From Flavobacteriaceae bacterium (lineage in GTDB: Bacteria; Bacteroidota; Bacteroidia; Flavobacteriales; Flavobacteriaceae): a stretch of DNA of 64,000 bases. The stretch lies in the NCBI GenBank assembly GCA_013373635.1, contig JABXHN010000016.1, positions 1-64,000 on the forward strand, given 5' to 3'. The notes beneath the pieces were generated by a model that saw only the letters and a list, made by a program, of their open reading frames with translations, made no database searches and was not told where the DNA came from. Both the position numbers and the translations under genes were made by a program. This document shows, piece after piece, positions 45,694-56,086 of the stretch (position 1 is the first letter of the stretch; every line of letters begins with the position of its first letter).

Positions 45694-48600
45694 TTGAAAC
45701 GAATTAATTTTAAATATATAAAACCCTTGTGTTTTATACTTGTCTTCTTTGCTGTAAAGAATAAGTTATCGGCTCAGGAGCAAGAAACTGTTCAAGATAG
45801 TACAGCAGCAGTTCTTCGTTCAATCAAGATGAAACTCCCCAGCGGGATTACTTCTAAATACGTCTATAATGCTGAGGAAAATTACTATGAGTTCACTCAA
45901 CCTATAGCAGGTTATGAGTTGGGCTATCCTCTTATTTTAAGTCCAGAAGAGTATTGGGAACTGGTGAGAAAGGAATCGACTCAATCCTACTTTAGAGAAA
46001 AACAACAGCTCTATGAAAATCAATCGAATAAAAATCAATCTGCTCTAAAGAATATCCTCCCTAATTTTAGATTAAACAGCGATGTGTTGGAGACCATTTT
46101 CGGTGGAGATGAAATCAGCTTGATTCCTCAGGGATCTATTGCAGTGGATATGGGAGTGCTTTGGCAAAAGAATGACAATCCATCCCTATCTCCTAGAAAC
46201 AGATCCAATCTTTCTTTTGATTTTGATCAGCAAATACGTTTGGGAATGGTCGGTAAAATTGGAGAACGGCTCTCTATTAACGCCAATTACGACACTCAGG
46301 CAACTTTTGATTTTCAGAATCTCATAAAAATCTCCTACAATCCACCAACGGTTCAAGATGTAACAGGTATTGATATGTCTGGAATCAATACCCAAGATCC
46401 ACTTTCTAATGTGGGTAATATGTTTAAGTCAAACGAGGATAATATCTTACAGAACATCGAAGTGGGAAATATATCGATGCCACTGACGAGTTCACTAATT
46501 CAAGGAGCTCAAAGTCTTTTTGGTTTAAAGACGGAGATGAAATTTGGAAGAACTCGAGTGACAACGGTATTATCGGAGCAAAGATCTCAAAACAACTCAG
46601 TGGTTGCTCAAGGAGGTGGAACCATCAGTGATTTTAATTTAACTGCATTGGATTACGAGGAAGATCGACACTTTTTCTTATCTCACTTTTTTAGAGATCA
46701 ATACGATGAGGCTTTAGAAAATTACCCTTATGTCAACTCACAGGTTCAGATTACACGTATTGAAGTTTGGATGACCAATCGAGTACAGAGAACTAACAAT
46801 GTTAGAAACATAGTAGCCTTACAAGATTTAGGAGAATCCAATCCTAATAATAGTGTAATCGGAAGACATCCCAATACTCCTTCGGGATTCTTTAACACGC
46901 CTACGGCTCCTTATTTGCCATCAAACAATGCCAATGATTACGATCCGGAGCAAATTGGAATTGGTGGAGCGCTATTGGATCAAATTCGAGATATTGCAAC
47001 TGCACCACAAGCGTTTAATACTCCTGGATATAAAATTAATCCTGGTTTTGATTATGCGGTTATTGAAAATGCTCATAAATTGGAAGAGGGAAGGGATTAT
47101 TTTATCGATACACAATTGGGGTATATTTCTCTAACCCAACGATTGAGTGCTGACGAAATACTAGCCGTTGCCTTTCAGTATACCTATAATGGAAAGGTGT
47201 ATCAAGTAGGTGAGTTTGCCAATGGAGGAGTAGAGTCAACCTCTGTAACCAATGCCAATGAGCAAACTGCATTGCAGAACAATGCACTTATATTAAAACT
47301 TTTAAAGAGTAATATCACCTCTGTTAAAGATCCTATTTGGGATTTGATGATGAAGAATATTTATCCAACTGGGGCTTATTCACTATCAGAAGAAGATTTT
47401 AAATTTAACATCATCTATGCGAATCCTAGTCCGAGAAACTATATCACTCCCATAGATTCTAGTTTTGGTCAGGGATGGCCAACTAGCCCAAAGCCATTAG
47501 AAGAAAGAACACTGCTGAACGTCTTTAATTTTGACCGTCTCAATGGTTACAACGATGTTCAAGAAGAAGGAGATGGATTCTTTGATTTTATCCCAAATAG
47601 AACTATCAACCTAAGAACAGGATCGATCATCTTTACCAAGGTTGAGCCTTTTGGAGAATACCTATTTGAGTTACTCGGAGGTGGAACTTATGATGTTGAG
47701 AACGATCAGGGTTATACAGCCAACCAAAAGCAATACGTTTATCGAGAACTCTATTCTCAAACCAAGGCCTCTGCTTTTGAAAAGGCAGAAAAGAATAAAT
47801 TCTTACTAAAAGGACAGTATAAATCAGCGAGTTCCAATGGAATTCCAATAGGCGCTTTTAATGTACCAAGAGGTTCTGTTAGAGTGACAGTAGGTAGAAG
47901 AATATTAGTAGAAGGTGTTGACTATACCGTCAATTATCAATTGGGAACGGTTCAACTCTTAGACCCTTCGCTCGAGGCTTCTAATGCACCTATTAAAATA
48001 TCAGTTGAGGACAATGCTGTTTTTGGACAACAGAACAAACGCTTTTCTGGAATTAATATCACCCATGAATTTAGTGATAAATTCATTATCGGAGGAACCT
48101 ATCTGAACCTCAATGAGCGTCCTTTAACACAAAAGTCAAGTTATGGAATCGAACCTGTTAACAACTCTATTTACGGATTTAATCTGATTTATTCATCAGA
48201 GGTTCCATTTTTAACAAGATTAGCTAATAAGCTTCCCAATGTAGAAACTCAGGCCCCCTCTAATATTTCACTTAGAGCTGAGATGGCTACTTTAAAACCA
48301 GGAACACCGAAATTTGCAGATTTTGAAGGGGAGTCGACGACCTATATCGATGATTTTGAAGGAGCGCAAACACTGATTGATATCAGAGGTTCTTTAGGTT
48401 GGTCTTTAGCTAGTACTCCTTTGGAGTTTGGTGATGGTTCTGATACCCTCTTTGGAAATTCGCCAACAGATGAGGATAACCTTAAAAACGGCTATGGAAG
48501 AGCTAAAATGGCTTGGTATTCTATCGATCCAATTTTTTATTCTTTTCAAAGACCAGACGGTATTACGAATAACGATTTATCTACCAATCCAACCAGAAGA

Positions 48601-51600
48601 ATTTATATTGATGAGGTCTTCCCTCAAGTCGATATCGCTCAAGGACAGACGACTGTTCAAACAACCCTTGATTTAAATTATTATCCACAGGAAAAAGGCC
48701 CTTATAACAACAATGGTTCTTTTAGCAGTTTAAATGAAGACGATCGTTGGGCTGGTATCATGAGACCGATGAGTACGACTAACTTTGAAAATGCTAATGT
48801 TGAATTTATTCAATTCTGGCTACTGGATCCATATGTAGATGGAATAGCTACCGATCCAGGAACGCTCGTTTTCAATTTAGGAAATATATCAGAGGACATT
48901 TTAAAAGACGGTAAAAAACAATATGAAAACGGATTGCCAGATACTTCTGGGACAGCGATTACTTCAAATACCTCCTGGGGTAAGGTTCCCGCAAGTCAAT
49001 CACTGTTGTACGCCTTTGATGCAGATGAAGCTAATCGTGCCATTCAGGATGTAGGATTTGATGGTTTAAGCGATAGTGAAGAGGCCGCTATCTATACTAA
49101 TAACCCTTCTTCTGATCCTGCATTGGATAATTACGACTATTACCTCAATAGGTCTGGTTCCATTCTAGAACGCTATAAAGACTTTAACAACCCTGATGGA
49201 AATGCTCCAGTTGCTGTTAGTAATTCCAATAGAGGATCGACAACGCTACCTGATGTTGAGGACATCGATAGAGATTTAACCATGAATACTGTCGATAGTT
49301 ATTTTGAGTATAAGATTGATATCAAGCCCGGCACCAATATCAATGATCCATTTGTAACTGATATCAAAGAACAACTCAGCCCAAAACTACCAAATGGAAA
49401 TCAAGTCAACACCAGATGGATTCAGTATAAAATTCCTCTTTCAGCTTTTACTGATGCTCTTGGGGGAATATCGGATTTTAGATCGATCAGTTTCTTGAGA
49501 ATGTATCTTACAGGTTTTTCTAAGCCTGTAGTATTGCGTTTTGCGACTTTAGATTTAGTTAGAGGAGATTGGAGAAACTACACAAGATCCTTAACTCCAG
49601 ATACAGATGCTGACCCATCCGATGACAATACTCAAATAGACGTCAGTACTGTCAATATTGAAGAAAACAACACTAGACAACCCATTCCTTATGTGTTGCC
49701 TCCTGGAGTAGTACGTGAACAACTCAATAATAACAATACCATCATACGTCAAAATGAGCAATCCTTGTCTTTGGTTGTTAAAAATTTAGAGCCAAAAGAT
49801 TCTAGAGGTGTCTTTAAAAATACTCAGTACGATGTTCGTCAATACAAGCGAATTAAAATGTTTATACACGCTGAAAAGATCGCAAATTCTGATTATGCCT
49901 CAGCTGATAAACCTCTTGTTGGATTCATGAGAATAGGTACGGATTATTCTGAAAACTTCTATCAAGTAGAGGTTCCTTTGAAATTTACAGAGTTCGGCGC
50001 TTCAACTACTCAAGAAATTTGGCCAGCAGAAAATCAAATTGAAATTTCGACAGATATATTAGCAAAGCTCAAATCCAAAGGAATTCAAAATCAAAATTTA
50101 AGCGAGCTGACTTATTACGATCTCATCGGCGATGAGCTTGTAGAGGTTCAGGAGTTTGATCCAAGACCAGAAGGTTCTACCCGTGTTGGGATTCGTGGTA
50201 ATCCTTCGCTTGCGAATATAAGAGGTATTATGGTTGGTGTTAAAAATACTTCCAATGAAATTGCGCGTGGTGAGTTATGGTTTAACGAACTCAGACTCTC
50301 TGGAATGAATAGAGAAGGAGGGTGGGCTGCAATAGCTTCTATGGATCTCAATATGGCCGATGTGATGTCAGTATCTGTTAACGGTTCTAAATCAACTGCT
50401 GGATTTGGTGGAATTGATCAAATGCCAAATGAGCGTTCAAGAGAAGATTTGCAATCGTATGACGTAGTAACTAATCTAAACTTAGGGACCATGCTCCCTT
50501 CCAAATGGGGATTAAAATTACCTATTAATTATTCGATCGCAGAAGAGATGGTAACTCCTAAGTATGATCCCTTGTATGAAGACTTAGAGTTAAGTGATCG
50601 AATTTCAGCAGCTAATAATCAATCAGAAGCTGATCAAATTCTAGAACAATCAGAATCTTATACGAAGAGAAATAGTATCAATTTAATAGGGATTAGAAAA
50701 GAGAAGAATCCTGAAAAAGAAGAGGTTAAAAACCACTTCTTTGATCCAGAAAACCTTACGCTTAATTATTCATACAATCAAACCCAACACAGAGATTTTG
50801 AGGTAGAACACCTCAACGATGAAAATATCAAGGCTGGAGTGATCTATGGATATCAATTTAAACCATTAGCTATAGAGCCTTTTGCTAAGAATGATTCTAT
50901 TTTGAAAAGCGATTATTGGAAATGGTTAAAAGAAGTTAACTTTAACCTACTTCCTTCATCTGTAGCCTTTAACGCTACCTTTGATCGTTCTTTTAACGAG
51001 CAACAATTTAGAGATGTTCAAACCCCTGGAGTTGATGCCTTAGATATGCCGCTCTTGCAACAACGCAATTATTTGTTTAATTGGCAGTATGCAATTCAGC
51101 ATGAGCTTACCAAGTCAATACGACTGAATTTAAACGCTAATTCTAAAAATGTCATTAGAAATTACTTCAATTTAGATGAGGATAAAGATTCAGGAATCAA
51201 TCAAGATTTGACAATTTGGGATGACTTCTTTAACTACGGTAAAGCAGATCGTTTCAATCAACAATTTCAACTGAATTACAAATTGCCATTTGATAAATTC
51301 CCATTCTTGAACTTTATTGATGCTCAATACACCTATACCTCCAATTTTGAATGGAAGAGGGGAGATGAGTCAGTTCGTGAAGTGGCAGGAGGTGAACTCA
51401 ACAATGTTCAAAATTCGAACACTCACAATTTAAATGCTTCGATGACATTTAATAAGTTCTATCGTTATTTAGGTTTAGAAAAGCAATCCAGCGCAGTTAA
51501 TTTCTTGCCAGGTCGTTCAAATGCAAACGGTGGAGCTGGTCAAAATAAAACCCCACTTTGGAAATCCTTAATAACTTCCATTAAGAGAGTTAATGTGAGT

Positions 51601-52899
51601 TACAGTGAAAACAACGGTAAGTTTTTACCTGGATTTACTAGACAAATTGGTTCCTTTGGAACTCGTGAGCCCAGCCTTGGATTTGTTTTTGGGTCTCAAT
51701 CCGACGTTCGTTTTCAGCTCGCTAAACAAGGGTATTTGACAACCTTTGAGAACTTTAATGAGGCTTATGTGTCGAATACCAACAAAAAATTTAAGATAGA
51801 TGCCAATGCGCAACCTATTAAAGATCTGACTATAGATCTGAGTATGGATATGCAGCACTCTTCTAATTACAAGGAGAACTTTAGAGTTGAGGATTTAGGA
51901 AATGGAGATTATCAATATGTGAATATGTTGGGTAATGAGGTTGGAAATTACAATAGGTCTGTCATGATGATTTCAACCTTCTTTAATCAAAGTGATGAGC
52001 TGACTTCTGAATCTTTTGATCAATTTAAAAGCAATCGAATTACTGTTGCCAATCGTTTAGCATCAGGATTATCTCCTGAAGAAGCAGCGTTAATCGATCA
52101 GGATGGATTCCCAGAGCGATACGGTAAAACAGCTCAAGATGTGTTATTACCTGCTTTTATAGCTGCTTACACAGGAAAAGATGCAGCTGCTATTGAATTA
52201 GACCCCTTCAAGGGAATACCACTTCCGAATTGGAACATGAAATACACAGGATTTATGAACCTCAAATGGTTTGAGGATCGATTTAATCGCTTCTCCATTT
52301 CACATGGGTATAGAGCTGCGATGAGTATTAACTCCTATCGTACCAATTTAGAGAAAACCAATACATTGATTGATCCTCGTACAGGAGATTTTAGACCTGA
52401 TAAACTCTATGGTAACTTAGTGTTAACGGATCAATTTAATCCATTGATTCGCGTTGATTTTGAAACCAAGAATGCAATGAGAGTCCTCTTGGAGGTAAAA
52501 ATGGATCGTGCATTATCCATGAGTTTTGACAACAACTTACTCACTGAAATGAATGGAAAGGAAATTACAGCTGGAATAGGATATCGTATTAAAGATGTTC
52601 GATTTAATACCAATTTTGGAGGCTCTCGTACGCAACTAAAAGGTGATTTAAATATCAAAGCTGATTTTAGTCTGCGTGACAATTTAACAGTGATTCGAAA
52701 TCTCGAATTAGACAATACTCAAATCAATGCGGGTCAATACCTGCTATCGACAAAATTATCGGCTGATTACGCTGTCAATAAGAACTTAAACGCGGTCTTC
52801 TTTTACGATTTCAATTCATCTCGTTATGCAGTTTCAACAGCATTTCCACAGCAGACTATTGATACAGGATTTAGACTTAAGTACAATTTTGGAAATTGA
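45694..52899 (+). CDS. sprA: SprA / SOV, the type IX secretion translocon
   Basis: SprA is the giant outer-membrane beta-barrel through which type IX secretion substrates and gliding adhesins leave the cell. The 2401-residue length fits the family (about 2300-2500). I accept the TTG start at 45694 because it directly gives a signal peptide (LKRINFKYIKP, then hydrophobic, end SAQEQ) and no ATG is nearby. The body is rich in beta-strand patterns with repeated SprA motifs, such as FEGAQTLIDIRGSLGW, and ends with an aromatic-containing strand (TGFRLKYNFGN) typical of outer-membrane barrels. It follows maeB-ruvA, the known neighbourhood in Flavobacteria. Confidence 0.97.
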   Translation: MKRINFKYIKPLCFILVFFAVKNKLSAQEQETVQDSTAAVLRSIKMKLPSGITSKYVYNAEENYYEFTQPIAGYELGYPLILSPEEYWELVRKESTQSYFREKQQLYENQSNKNQSALKNILPNFRLNSDVLETIFGGDEISLIPQGSIAVDMGVLWQKNDNPSLSPRNRSNLSFDFDQQIRLGMVGKIGERLSINANYDTQATFDFQNLIKISYNPPTVQDVTGIDMSGINTQDPLSNVGNMFKSNEDNILQNIEVGNISMPLTSSLIQGAQSLFGLKTEMKFGRTRVTTVLSEQRSQNNSVVAQGGGTISDFNLTALDYEEDRHFFLSHFFRDQYDEALENYPYVNSQVQITRIEVWMTNRVQRTNNVRNIVALQDLGESNPNNSVIGRHPNTPSGFFNTPTAPYLPSNNANDYDPEQIGIGGALLDQIRDIATAPQAFNTPGYKINPGFDYAVIENAHKLEEGRDYFIDTQLGYISLTQRLSADEILAVAFQYTYNGKVYQVGEFANGGVESTSVTNANEQTALQNNALILKLLKSNITSVKDPIWDLMMKNIYPTGAYSLSEEDFKFNIIYANPSPRNYITPIDSSFGQGWPTSPKPLEERTLLNVFNFDRLNGYNDVQEEGDGFFDFIPNRTINLRTGSIIFTKVEPFGEYLFELLGGGTYDVENDQGYTANQKQYVYRELYSQTKASAFEKAEKNKFLLKGQYKSASSNGIPIGAFNVPRGSVRVTVGRRILVEGVDYTVNYQLGTVQLLDPSLEASNAPIKISVEDNAVFGQQNKRFSGINITHEFSDKFIIGGTYLNLNERPLTQKSSYGIEPVNNSIYGFNLIYSSEVPFLTRLANKLPNVETQAPSNISLRAEMATLKPGTPKFADFEGESTTYIDDFEGAQTLIDIRGSLGWSLASTPLEFGDGSDTLFGNSPTDEDNLKNGYGRAKMAWYSIDPIFYSFQRPDGITNNDLSTNPTRRIYIDEVFPQVDIAQGQTTVQTTLDLNYYPQEKGPYNNNGSFSSLNEDDRWAGIMRPMSTTNFENANVEFIQFWLLDPYVDGIATDPGTLVFNLGNISEDILKDGKKQYENGLPDTSGTAITSNTSWGKVPASQSLLYAFDADEANRAIQDVGFDGLSDSEEAAIYTNNPSSDPALDNYDYYLNRSGSILERYKDFNNPDGNAPVAVSNSNRGSTTLPDVEDIDRDLTMNTVDSYFEYKIDIKPGTNINDPFVTDIKEQLSPKLPNGNQVNTRWIQYKIPLSAFTDALGGISDFRSISFLRMYLTGFSKPVVLRFATLDLVRGDWRNYTRSLTPDTDADPSDDNTQIDVSTVNIEENNTRQPIPYVLPPGVVREQLNNNNTIIRQNEQSLSLVVKNLEPKDSRGVFKNTQYDVRQYKRIKMFIHAEKIANSDYASADKPLVGFMRIGTDYSENFYQVEVPLKFTEFGASTTQEIWPAENQIEISTDILAKLKSKGIQNQNLSELTYYDLIGDELVEVQEFDPRPEGSTRVGIRGNPSLANIRGIMVGVKNTSNEIARGELWFNELRLSGMNREGGWAAIASMDLNMADVMSVSVNGSKSTAGFGGIDQMPNERSREDLQSYDVVTNLNLGTMLPSKWGLKLPINYSIAEEMVTPKYDPLYEDLELSDRISAANNQSEADQILEQSESYTKRNSINLIGIRKEKNPEKEEVKNHFFDPENLTLNYSYNQTQHRDFEVEHLNDENIKAGVIYGYQFKPLAIEPFAKNDSILKSDYWKWLKEVNFNLLPSSVAFNATFDRSFNEQQFRDVQTPGVDALDMPLLQQRNYLFNWQYAIQHELTKSIRLNLNANSKNVIRNYFNLDEDKDSGINQDLTIWDDFFNYGKADRFNQQFQLNYKLPFDKFPFLNFIDAQYTYTSNFEWKRGDESVREVAGGELNNVQNSNTHNLNASMTFNKFYRYLGLEKQSSAVNFLPGRSNANGGAGQNKTPLWKSLITSIKRVNVSYSENNGKFLPGFTRQIGSFGTREPSLGFVFGSQSDVRFQLAKQGYLTTFENFNEAYVSNTNKKFKIDANAQPIKDLTIDLSMDMQHSSNYKENFRVEDLGNGDYQYVNMLGNEVGNYNRSVMMISTFFNQSDELTSESFDQFKSNRITVANRLASGLSPEEAALIDQDGFPERYGKTAQDVLLPAFIAAYTGKDAAAIELDPFKGIPLPNWNMKYTGFMNLKWFEDRFNRFSISHGYRAAMSINSYRTNLEKTNTLIDPRTGDFRPDKLYGNLVLTDQFNPLIRVDFETKNAMRVLLEVKMDRALSMSFDNNLLTEMNGKEITAGIGYRIKDVRFNTNFGGSRTQLKGDLNIKADFSLRDNLTVIRNLELDNTQINAGQYLLSTKLSADYAVNKNLNAVFFYDFNSSRYAVSTAFPQQTIDTGFRLKYNFGN

Positions 52900-52976
52900 T
52901 AGAATTTTTTTTGTGAAATCTCTTACGACTTGATTAATTCTATTAAATTTGTTTATTAAAACTATTTCAAACAACT

Positions 52977-53357
52977 ATGAATATACCAAGCGAATTAAAG
53001 TACACAAAGGACCACGAGTGGGTTAAAATTGAAGGAGATACTGCGATTATCGGAATTACAGATTTTGCTCAAGGAGAATTAGGAGACATCGTTTATGTTG
53101 AAGTTGACAGCTTAGATGAATCTGTTGAAAAAGAAGAAGTATTTGGAACTGTCGAAGCTGTGAAAACTGTTTCTGATCTATTTTCTCCTCTTAGTGGAGA
53201 AGTTACTGAATTTAACGAAGCTTTAGAAGACACTCCTGAACTTGTCAATTCTGATCCTTATGGAGAAGGATGGATGATTAAAATGACAGTTGCTGATGCC
53301 GGTCAGATTGATGATCTTTTAAGTGCAGAAGAATACAAAGAGCTTATCGGTGCTTAA
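52977..53357 (+). CDS. gcvH: Glycine cleavage system H protein
   Basis: GcvH carries the aminomethyl group on lipoic acid between the P, T and L proteins of glycine cleavage. The 126-residue protein has the lipoylated lysine K63 in [11 protein letters not shown]. It is complete. A TAAATTTG -7 box (52944-52951) lies 25 bases before the start. The next gene overlaps its 3' end. Confidence 0.98.
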   Translation: MNIPSELKYTKDHEWVKIEGDTAIIGITDFAQGELGDIVYVEVDSLDESVEKEEVFGTVEAVKTVSDLFSPLSGEVTEFNEALEDTPELVNSDPYGEGWMIKMTVADAGQIDDLLSAEEYKELIGA

Positions 53358-53736
53358 ATCACTTTTATACAGCAGTAGTTACTTTCTGTGGCTCTTTCTG
53401 TTGATATACTTGAGTTTACTACCGGATTTAAACGGGCCCTCTATTGAAATCCCCTATTTTGATAAGATAGTTCATTTGGGATTTTATTTTGTGGCATCGT
53501 TTTTGTTTTTACTATTTATAGAAAAGACATCACTGAATAAGCAAACTAAAAACATTAAGATCTTTTCAGCAATTGTTATACACCTTACAATAGGTGTTTT
53601 GATAGAATACCTGCAAGAAAATTATGTGTCGGGTAGATCTGGAGAATTAGAAGATGTATTTGCCAATTTTTTAGGCATTCTTTTTGCAATAATTATCTAC
53701 CACAGTAAGTGGAATTATTTTTCCATACCAAATTGA
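53350..53736 (+). CDS. VanZ-like small membrane protein
   Basis: This VanZ-family protein has about four helices. I place the start at the GTG at 53350 ([14 protein letters not shown]), which overlaps gcvH by eight bases; an ATG nine codons upstream would overlap by 35 bases. The family pattern [16 protein letters not shown] (Asp, Lys and His at the helix edge) and [16 protein letters not shown] are clear. The name comes from a teicoplanin resistance protein, but most members have no known function. Linkage to gcvH is seen in other Flavobacteria. Confidence 0.83.
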   Translation: MLKSLLYSSSYFLWLFLLIYLSLLPDLNGPSIEIPYFDKIVHLGFYFVASFLFLLFIEKTSLNKQTKNIKIFSAIVIHLTIGVLIEYLQENYVSGRSGELEDVFANFLGILFAIIIYHSKWNYFSIPN

Positions 53737-53797
53737 AGAAATTAATTGTTTTTTTTATAAATAATGTTTTAAATTAGCCAACACTAAACAAATATCT

Positions 53798-54514
53798 ATG
53801 GAACTAAAGAAAAATCCTAAAGCTGACATTAGAAGAAACAGCAGTTTGTACTTTGCTATTGGACTAGCAATTGTAACACTTGTGTCTTGGAGAGCTTTAG
53901 AATGGAAAAAATACGACAAGACTGAAACATACGATTTCGAAATGAATGTTGATGACACTTTGGATGAAGAGGTGCCAATGACAGAACAAATCAAAACTCC
54001 ACCACCACCACCACCGCCAGCTGCTCCTGAAGTGATCGAAGTCGTTGAAGATGAGGTGGAAGTTGAAGAAACTGTAATTGAATCTTCAGAGTCATCAGAG
54101 GAAGACATAGTCGAAATCGAAGATCTTGAAGTAGAAGATTTTGAAGAAGACGTAACCGTTCCTTTTGCAGTAATTGAAGATGTTCCAATTTTCCCAGGTT
54201 GTGAATCTGAAAAAGGAAATGGAGCTGCAGCTATTAGAGCTTGTTTTAACGAAATGATGCAAAAGCACATCCGTAAAAACTTCCGTTACCCAGAGATGGC
54301 TCAAGAAATGGGAATTCAAGGACGTGTATTTGTTCAGTTTACCATTATGAAAGATGGTAGTATCGGCAATATTAGATACCGTGGTCCAGACAAGAGTTTA
54401 GAGGCTGAAGCATTGAGAATTATTCAAAAGCTGCCAAATATGATTCCTGGAAAACAAAGAGGTCGTCCAGTAAAAGTACCTTTCAGTATTCCAATTACTT
54501 TTAAATTACAATAA
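53798..54514 (+). CDS. tonB: TonB energy transducer
   Basis: TonB transmits energy from ExbB/ExbD to outer-membrane receptors. The 238-residue protein has an N-terminal helix (about 18-34), a proline run (seven Pro near 69-75), an acidic Glu/Val/Asp-rich spacer (about 80-130) and the C-terminal TonB domain (about 160-238: YPEMAQEMGIQGRVFVQFTI, DGSIGNIRYRG). It is a single gene with a terminator after it. The matching exb operon is at the left end of the window, but Flavobacteria have several TonB proteins, so pairing is not proven. Confidence 0.94.
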   Translation: MELKKNPKADIRRNSSLYFAIGLAIVTLVSWRALEWKKYDKTETYDFEMNVDDTLDEEVPMTEQIKTPPPPPPPAAPEVIEVVEDEVEVEETVIESSESSEEDIVEIEDLEVEDFEEDVTVPFAVIEDVPIFPGCESEKGNGAAAIRACFNEMMQKHIRKNFRYPEMAQEMGIQGRVFVQFTIMKDGSIGNIRYRGPDKSLEAEALRIIQKLPNMIPGKQRGRPVKVPFSIPITFKLQ

Positions 54515-54533
54515 ATCAAAACACTTATATAAA

Positions 54534-54561
54534 GGCCCAGTCGAATGATTGGGCTTTTTTT
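54534..54561 (+). terminator. Terminator of tonB
   Basis: A nine-base stem GGCCCAGTC/GATTGGGCT (54534-54542, 54547-54555, with G-T pairs) and loop GAAT is followed by seven T, 20 bases after the tonB stop. Confidence 0.88.
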
Positions 54562-54562
54562 A

Positions 54563-54593
54563 TTGCACAGCGGTTGTTTGGGTAGTATATTTG
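54563..54593 (+). promoter_or_regulatory. Promoter of the ctaB-cox assembly operon
   Basis: TTG (54563-54565), 20 bases, then TATATTTG (54586-54593). Transcription should begin around 54600, which rules out the upstream frame as part of ctaB. Confidence 0.75.
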
Positions 54594-54614
54594 CACAGTT
54601 TTAAAGACGTAGCA

Positions 54615-55508
54615 TTGGGAAATCAATCCATATCATTTTTTGAAGAGTTTAAGGCAATCACGAAGTTTCGATTGGCTATAAGCGTTGTATTTTCATCTAT
54701 TGCAGCATATTTTATTGCTGCGGCAACGATTGATATCATTGAACTGACCTTACTTATAACTGGGGGTTATGCTCTTGTTGGTGCCTCTAATGCTTTTAAT
54801 CAAATTATTGAAAGGAACCTCGACGCAAAGATGCATCGTACCAAAAATAGACCGATTCCAAGTGGAAGGATGAGGGTTGAAATGGGGCTTTTAATTGCAG
54901 TCTCTTTAACTTTATCAGGGATTGTTCTCTTGTATTTCCTAAATCCCAAAACGGCTTTTTTTGGAAGTCTTTCAGTTCTTCTTTATACTCTAGCCTACAC
55001 TCCTTTAAAAACCAAAACGCCTCTTTCGGTCTTTGTTGGAGCAATACCGGGAGCAATACCATTTATGTTAGGTTGGGTTGCTGCGACCAATGATTTTGGA
55101 ATTGAACCGGGTACCTTATTTATGATTCAATTCTTTTGGCAATTTCCGCATTTTTGGGCTTTAGCTTGGATGCTTGATGAAGATTATAAAAGGGGAGGAT
55201 TTAAGTTGTTACCAACTGGAAAAAAAGATCATTCGACGGCACTTCAAATCATTTTGTATACGCTGTGGATGATGATTGTTTCAATCGTTCCAGTTTTTGG
55301 AATTACAGGAGCATTGGTCTTGTCAATTCCTGCAGCAGTCATTTTGTTTAGTTGTGGATTGCTTATGTTGTTTTTTGCTTTGAAACTCTACATGGACAAA
55401 GAGACAAAAACAGCTAGAACATTGATGCTTATTAGTGTTAGTTATATAACTGCATTACAAATTATATACGTTGTCGATCACTTTATTAGAGTTGGAATTA
55501 ATTTTTAA
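54615..55508 (+). CDS. ctaB: Heme O synthase (protoheme IX farnesyltransferase)
   Basis: CtaB/CyoE adds a farnesyl group to protoheme to make heme O, the precursor of heme A for the oxidase. The protein has about eight helices and the two acidic substrate motifs of the UbiA family: NQIIERNLDAKMHRT (N...D...D type) and DEDYKRGG. The frame is open from 54549, but that part overlaps the tonB terminator and the promoter; I choose the TTG at 54615 (LGNQSISFFEEFK, 297 residues). The small subunit-III gene starts two bases after its stop. Confidence 0.93.
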   Translation: MGNQSISFFEEFKAITKFRLAISVVFSSIAAYFIAAATIDIIELTLLITGGYALVGASNAFNQIIERNLDAKMHRTKNRPIPSGRMRVEMGLLIAVSLTLSGIVLLYFLNPKTAFFGSLSVLLYTLAYTPLKTKTPLSVFVGAIPGAIPFMLGWVAATNDFGIEPGTLFMIQFFWQFPHFWALAWMLDEDYKRGGFKLLPTGKKDHSTALQIILYTLWMMIVSIVPVFGITGALVLSIPAAVILFSCGLLMLFFALKLYMDKETKTARTLMLISVSYITALQIIYVVDHFIRVGINF

Positions 55509-55510
55509 TT

Positions 55511-56086
55511 ATGGAAGAATTTACTGAAAGAGAAAAGATTGCCAGATCCAAAAAAATGATGCTTTGGTTCGGTATTGTGAGTTTAATAATGGGTTTTGCA
55601 GGGTGGACTTCAGCCTATATAGTGAGTTCCTCAAGAGAAGATTGGCTGAGTGATCTCTCATTGCCAAAAGAATTTTATTACAGTGCTCTTGTGCTCCTAA
55701 TAAGTAGTTTGAGTTATATCATGGCTAAAAAGGCAGTAAAAGAAGATAGGCCTCAACAAGCTACTTTGTATTTAGTTGCTACATTTTTACTTGGAGTTTT
55801 GTTTGTAAGCCTTCAAATCAGTGGGTTTTACACTTTTATTGACATGGGATATTACTTCACAGGACCCACATCCAATGTTACGGTTTCCTTTATCTATATT
55901 ATAGCAATAATGCATATTGTGCATTTAATTGCAGGTTTTATATCTTTAAGTGTTGTTATTTTCAATCAAATTAAAGGTAAATACGATTCTCAAAACCTTT
56001 TAGGTTTAGAATTAGGAGCTACATTTTGGCATTTTTTAGACCTACTTTGGATCTATTTGGTATTATTTTTTCATTTTTTTAATTAA
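55511..56086 (+). CDS. Cytochrome c oxidase subunit III-like protein, short form
   Basis: This 191-residue protein has five helices and belongs to the heme-copper oxidase subunit III family (REKIARSKKMMLWFGIVSL at the start, ELGATFWHFLDLLWIYL at the end). The longer subunit III follows 136 bases downstream. Two subunit-III-like proteins in tandem are the normal Bacteroidota arrangement. It is coupled to ctaB. Confidence 0.92.
   Translation: MEEFTEREKIARSKKMMLWFGIVSLIMGFAGWTSAYIVSSSREDWLSDLSLPKEFYYSALVLLISSLSYIMAKKAVKEDRPQQATLYLVATFLLGVLFVSLQISGFYTFIDMGYYFTGPTSNVTVSFIYIIAIMHIVHLIAGFISLSVVIFNQIKGKYDSQNLLGLELGATFWHFLDLLWIYLVLFFHFFN

Noticed and set aside
53755-54270. A 171-codon Ser-rich frame on the minus strand of tonB
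   Set aside because: It is the antisense of the Glu/Val/Pro-rich spacer of tonB; low complexity makes stop codons rare in this frame.
54549-54614. N-terminal extension of CtaB from an upstream TTG
   Set aside because: It overlaps the tonB terminator and would lie upstream of the predicted transcription start.
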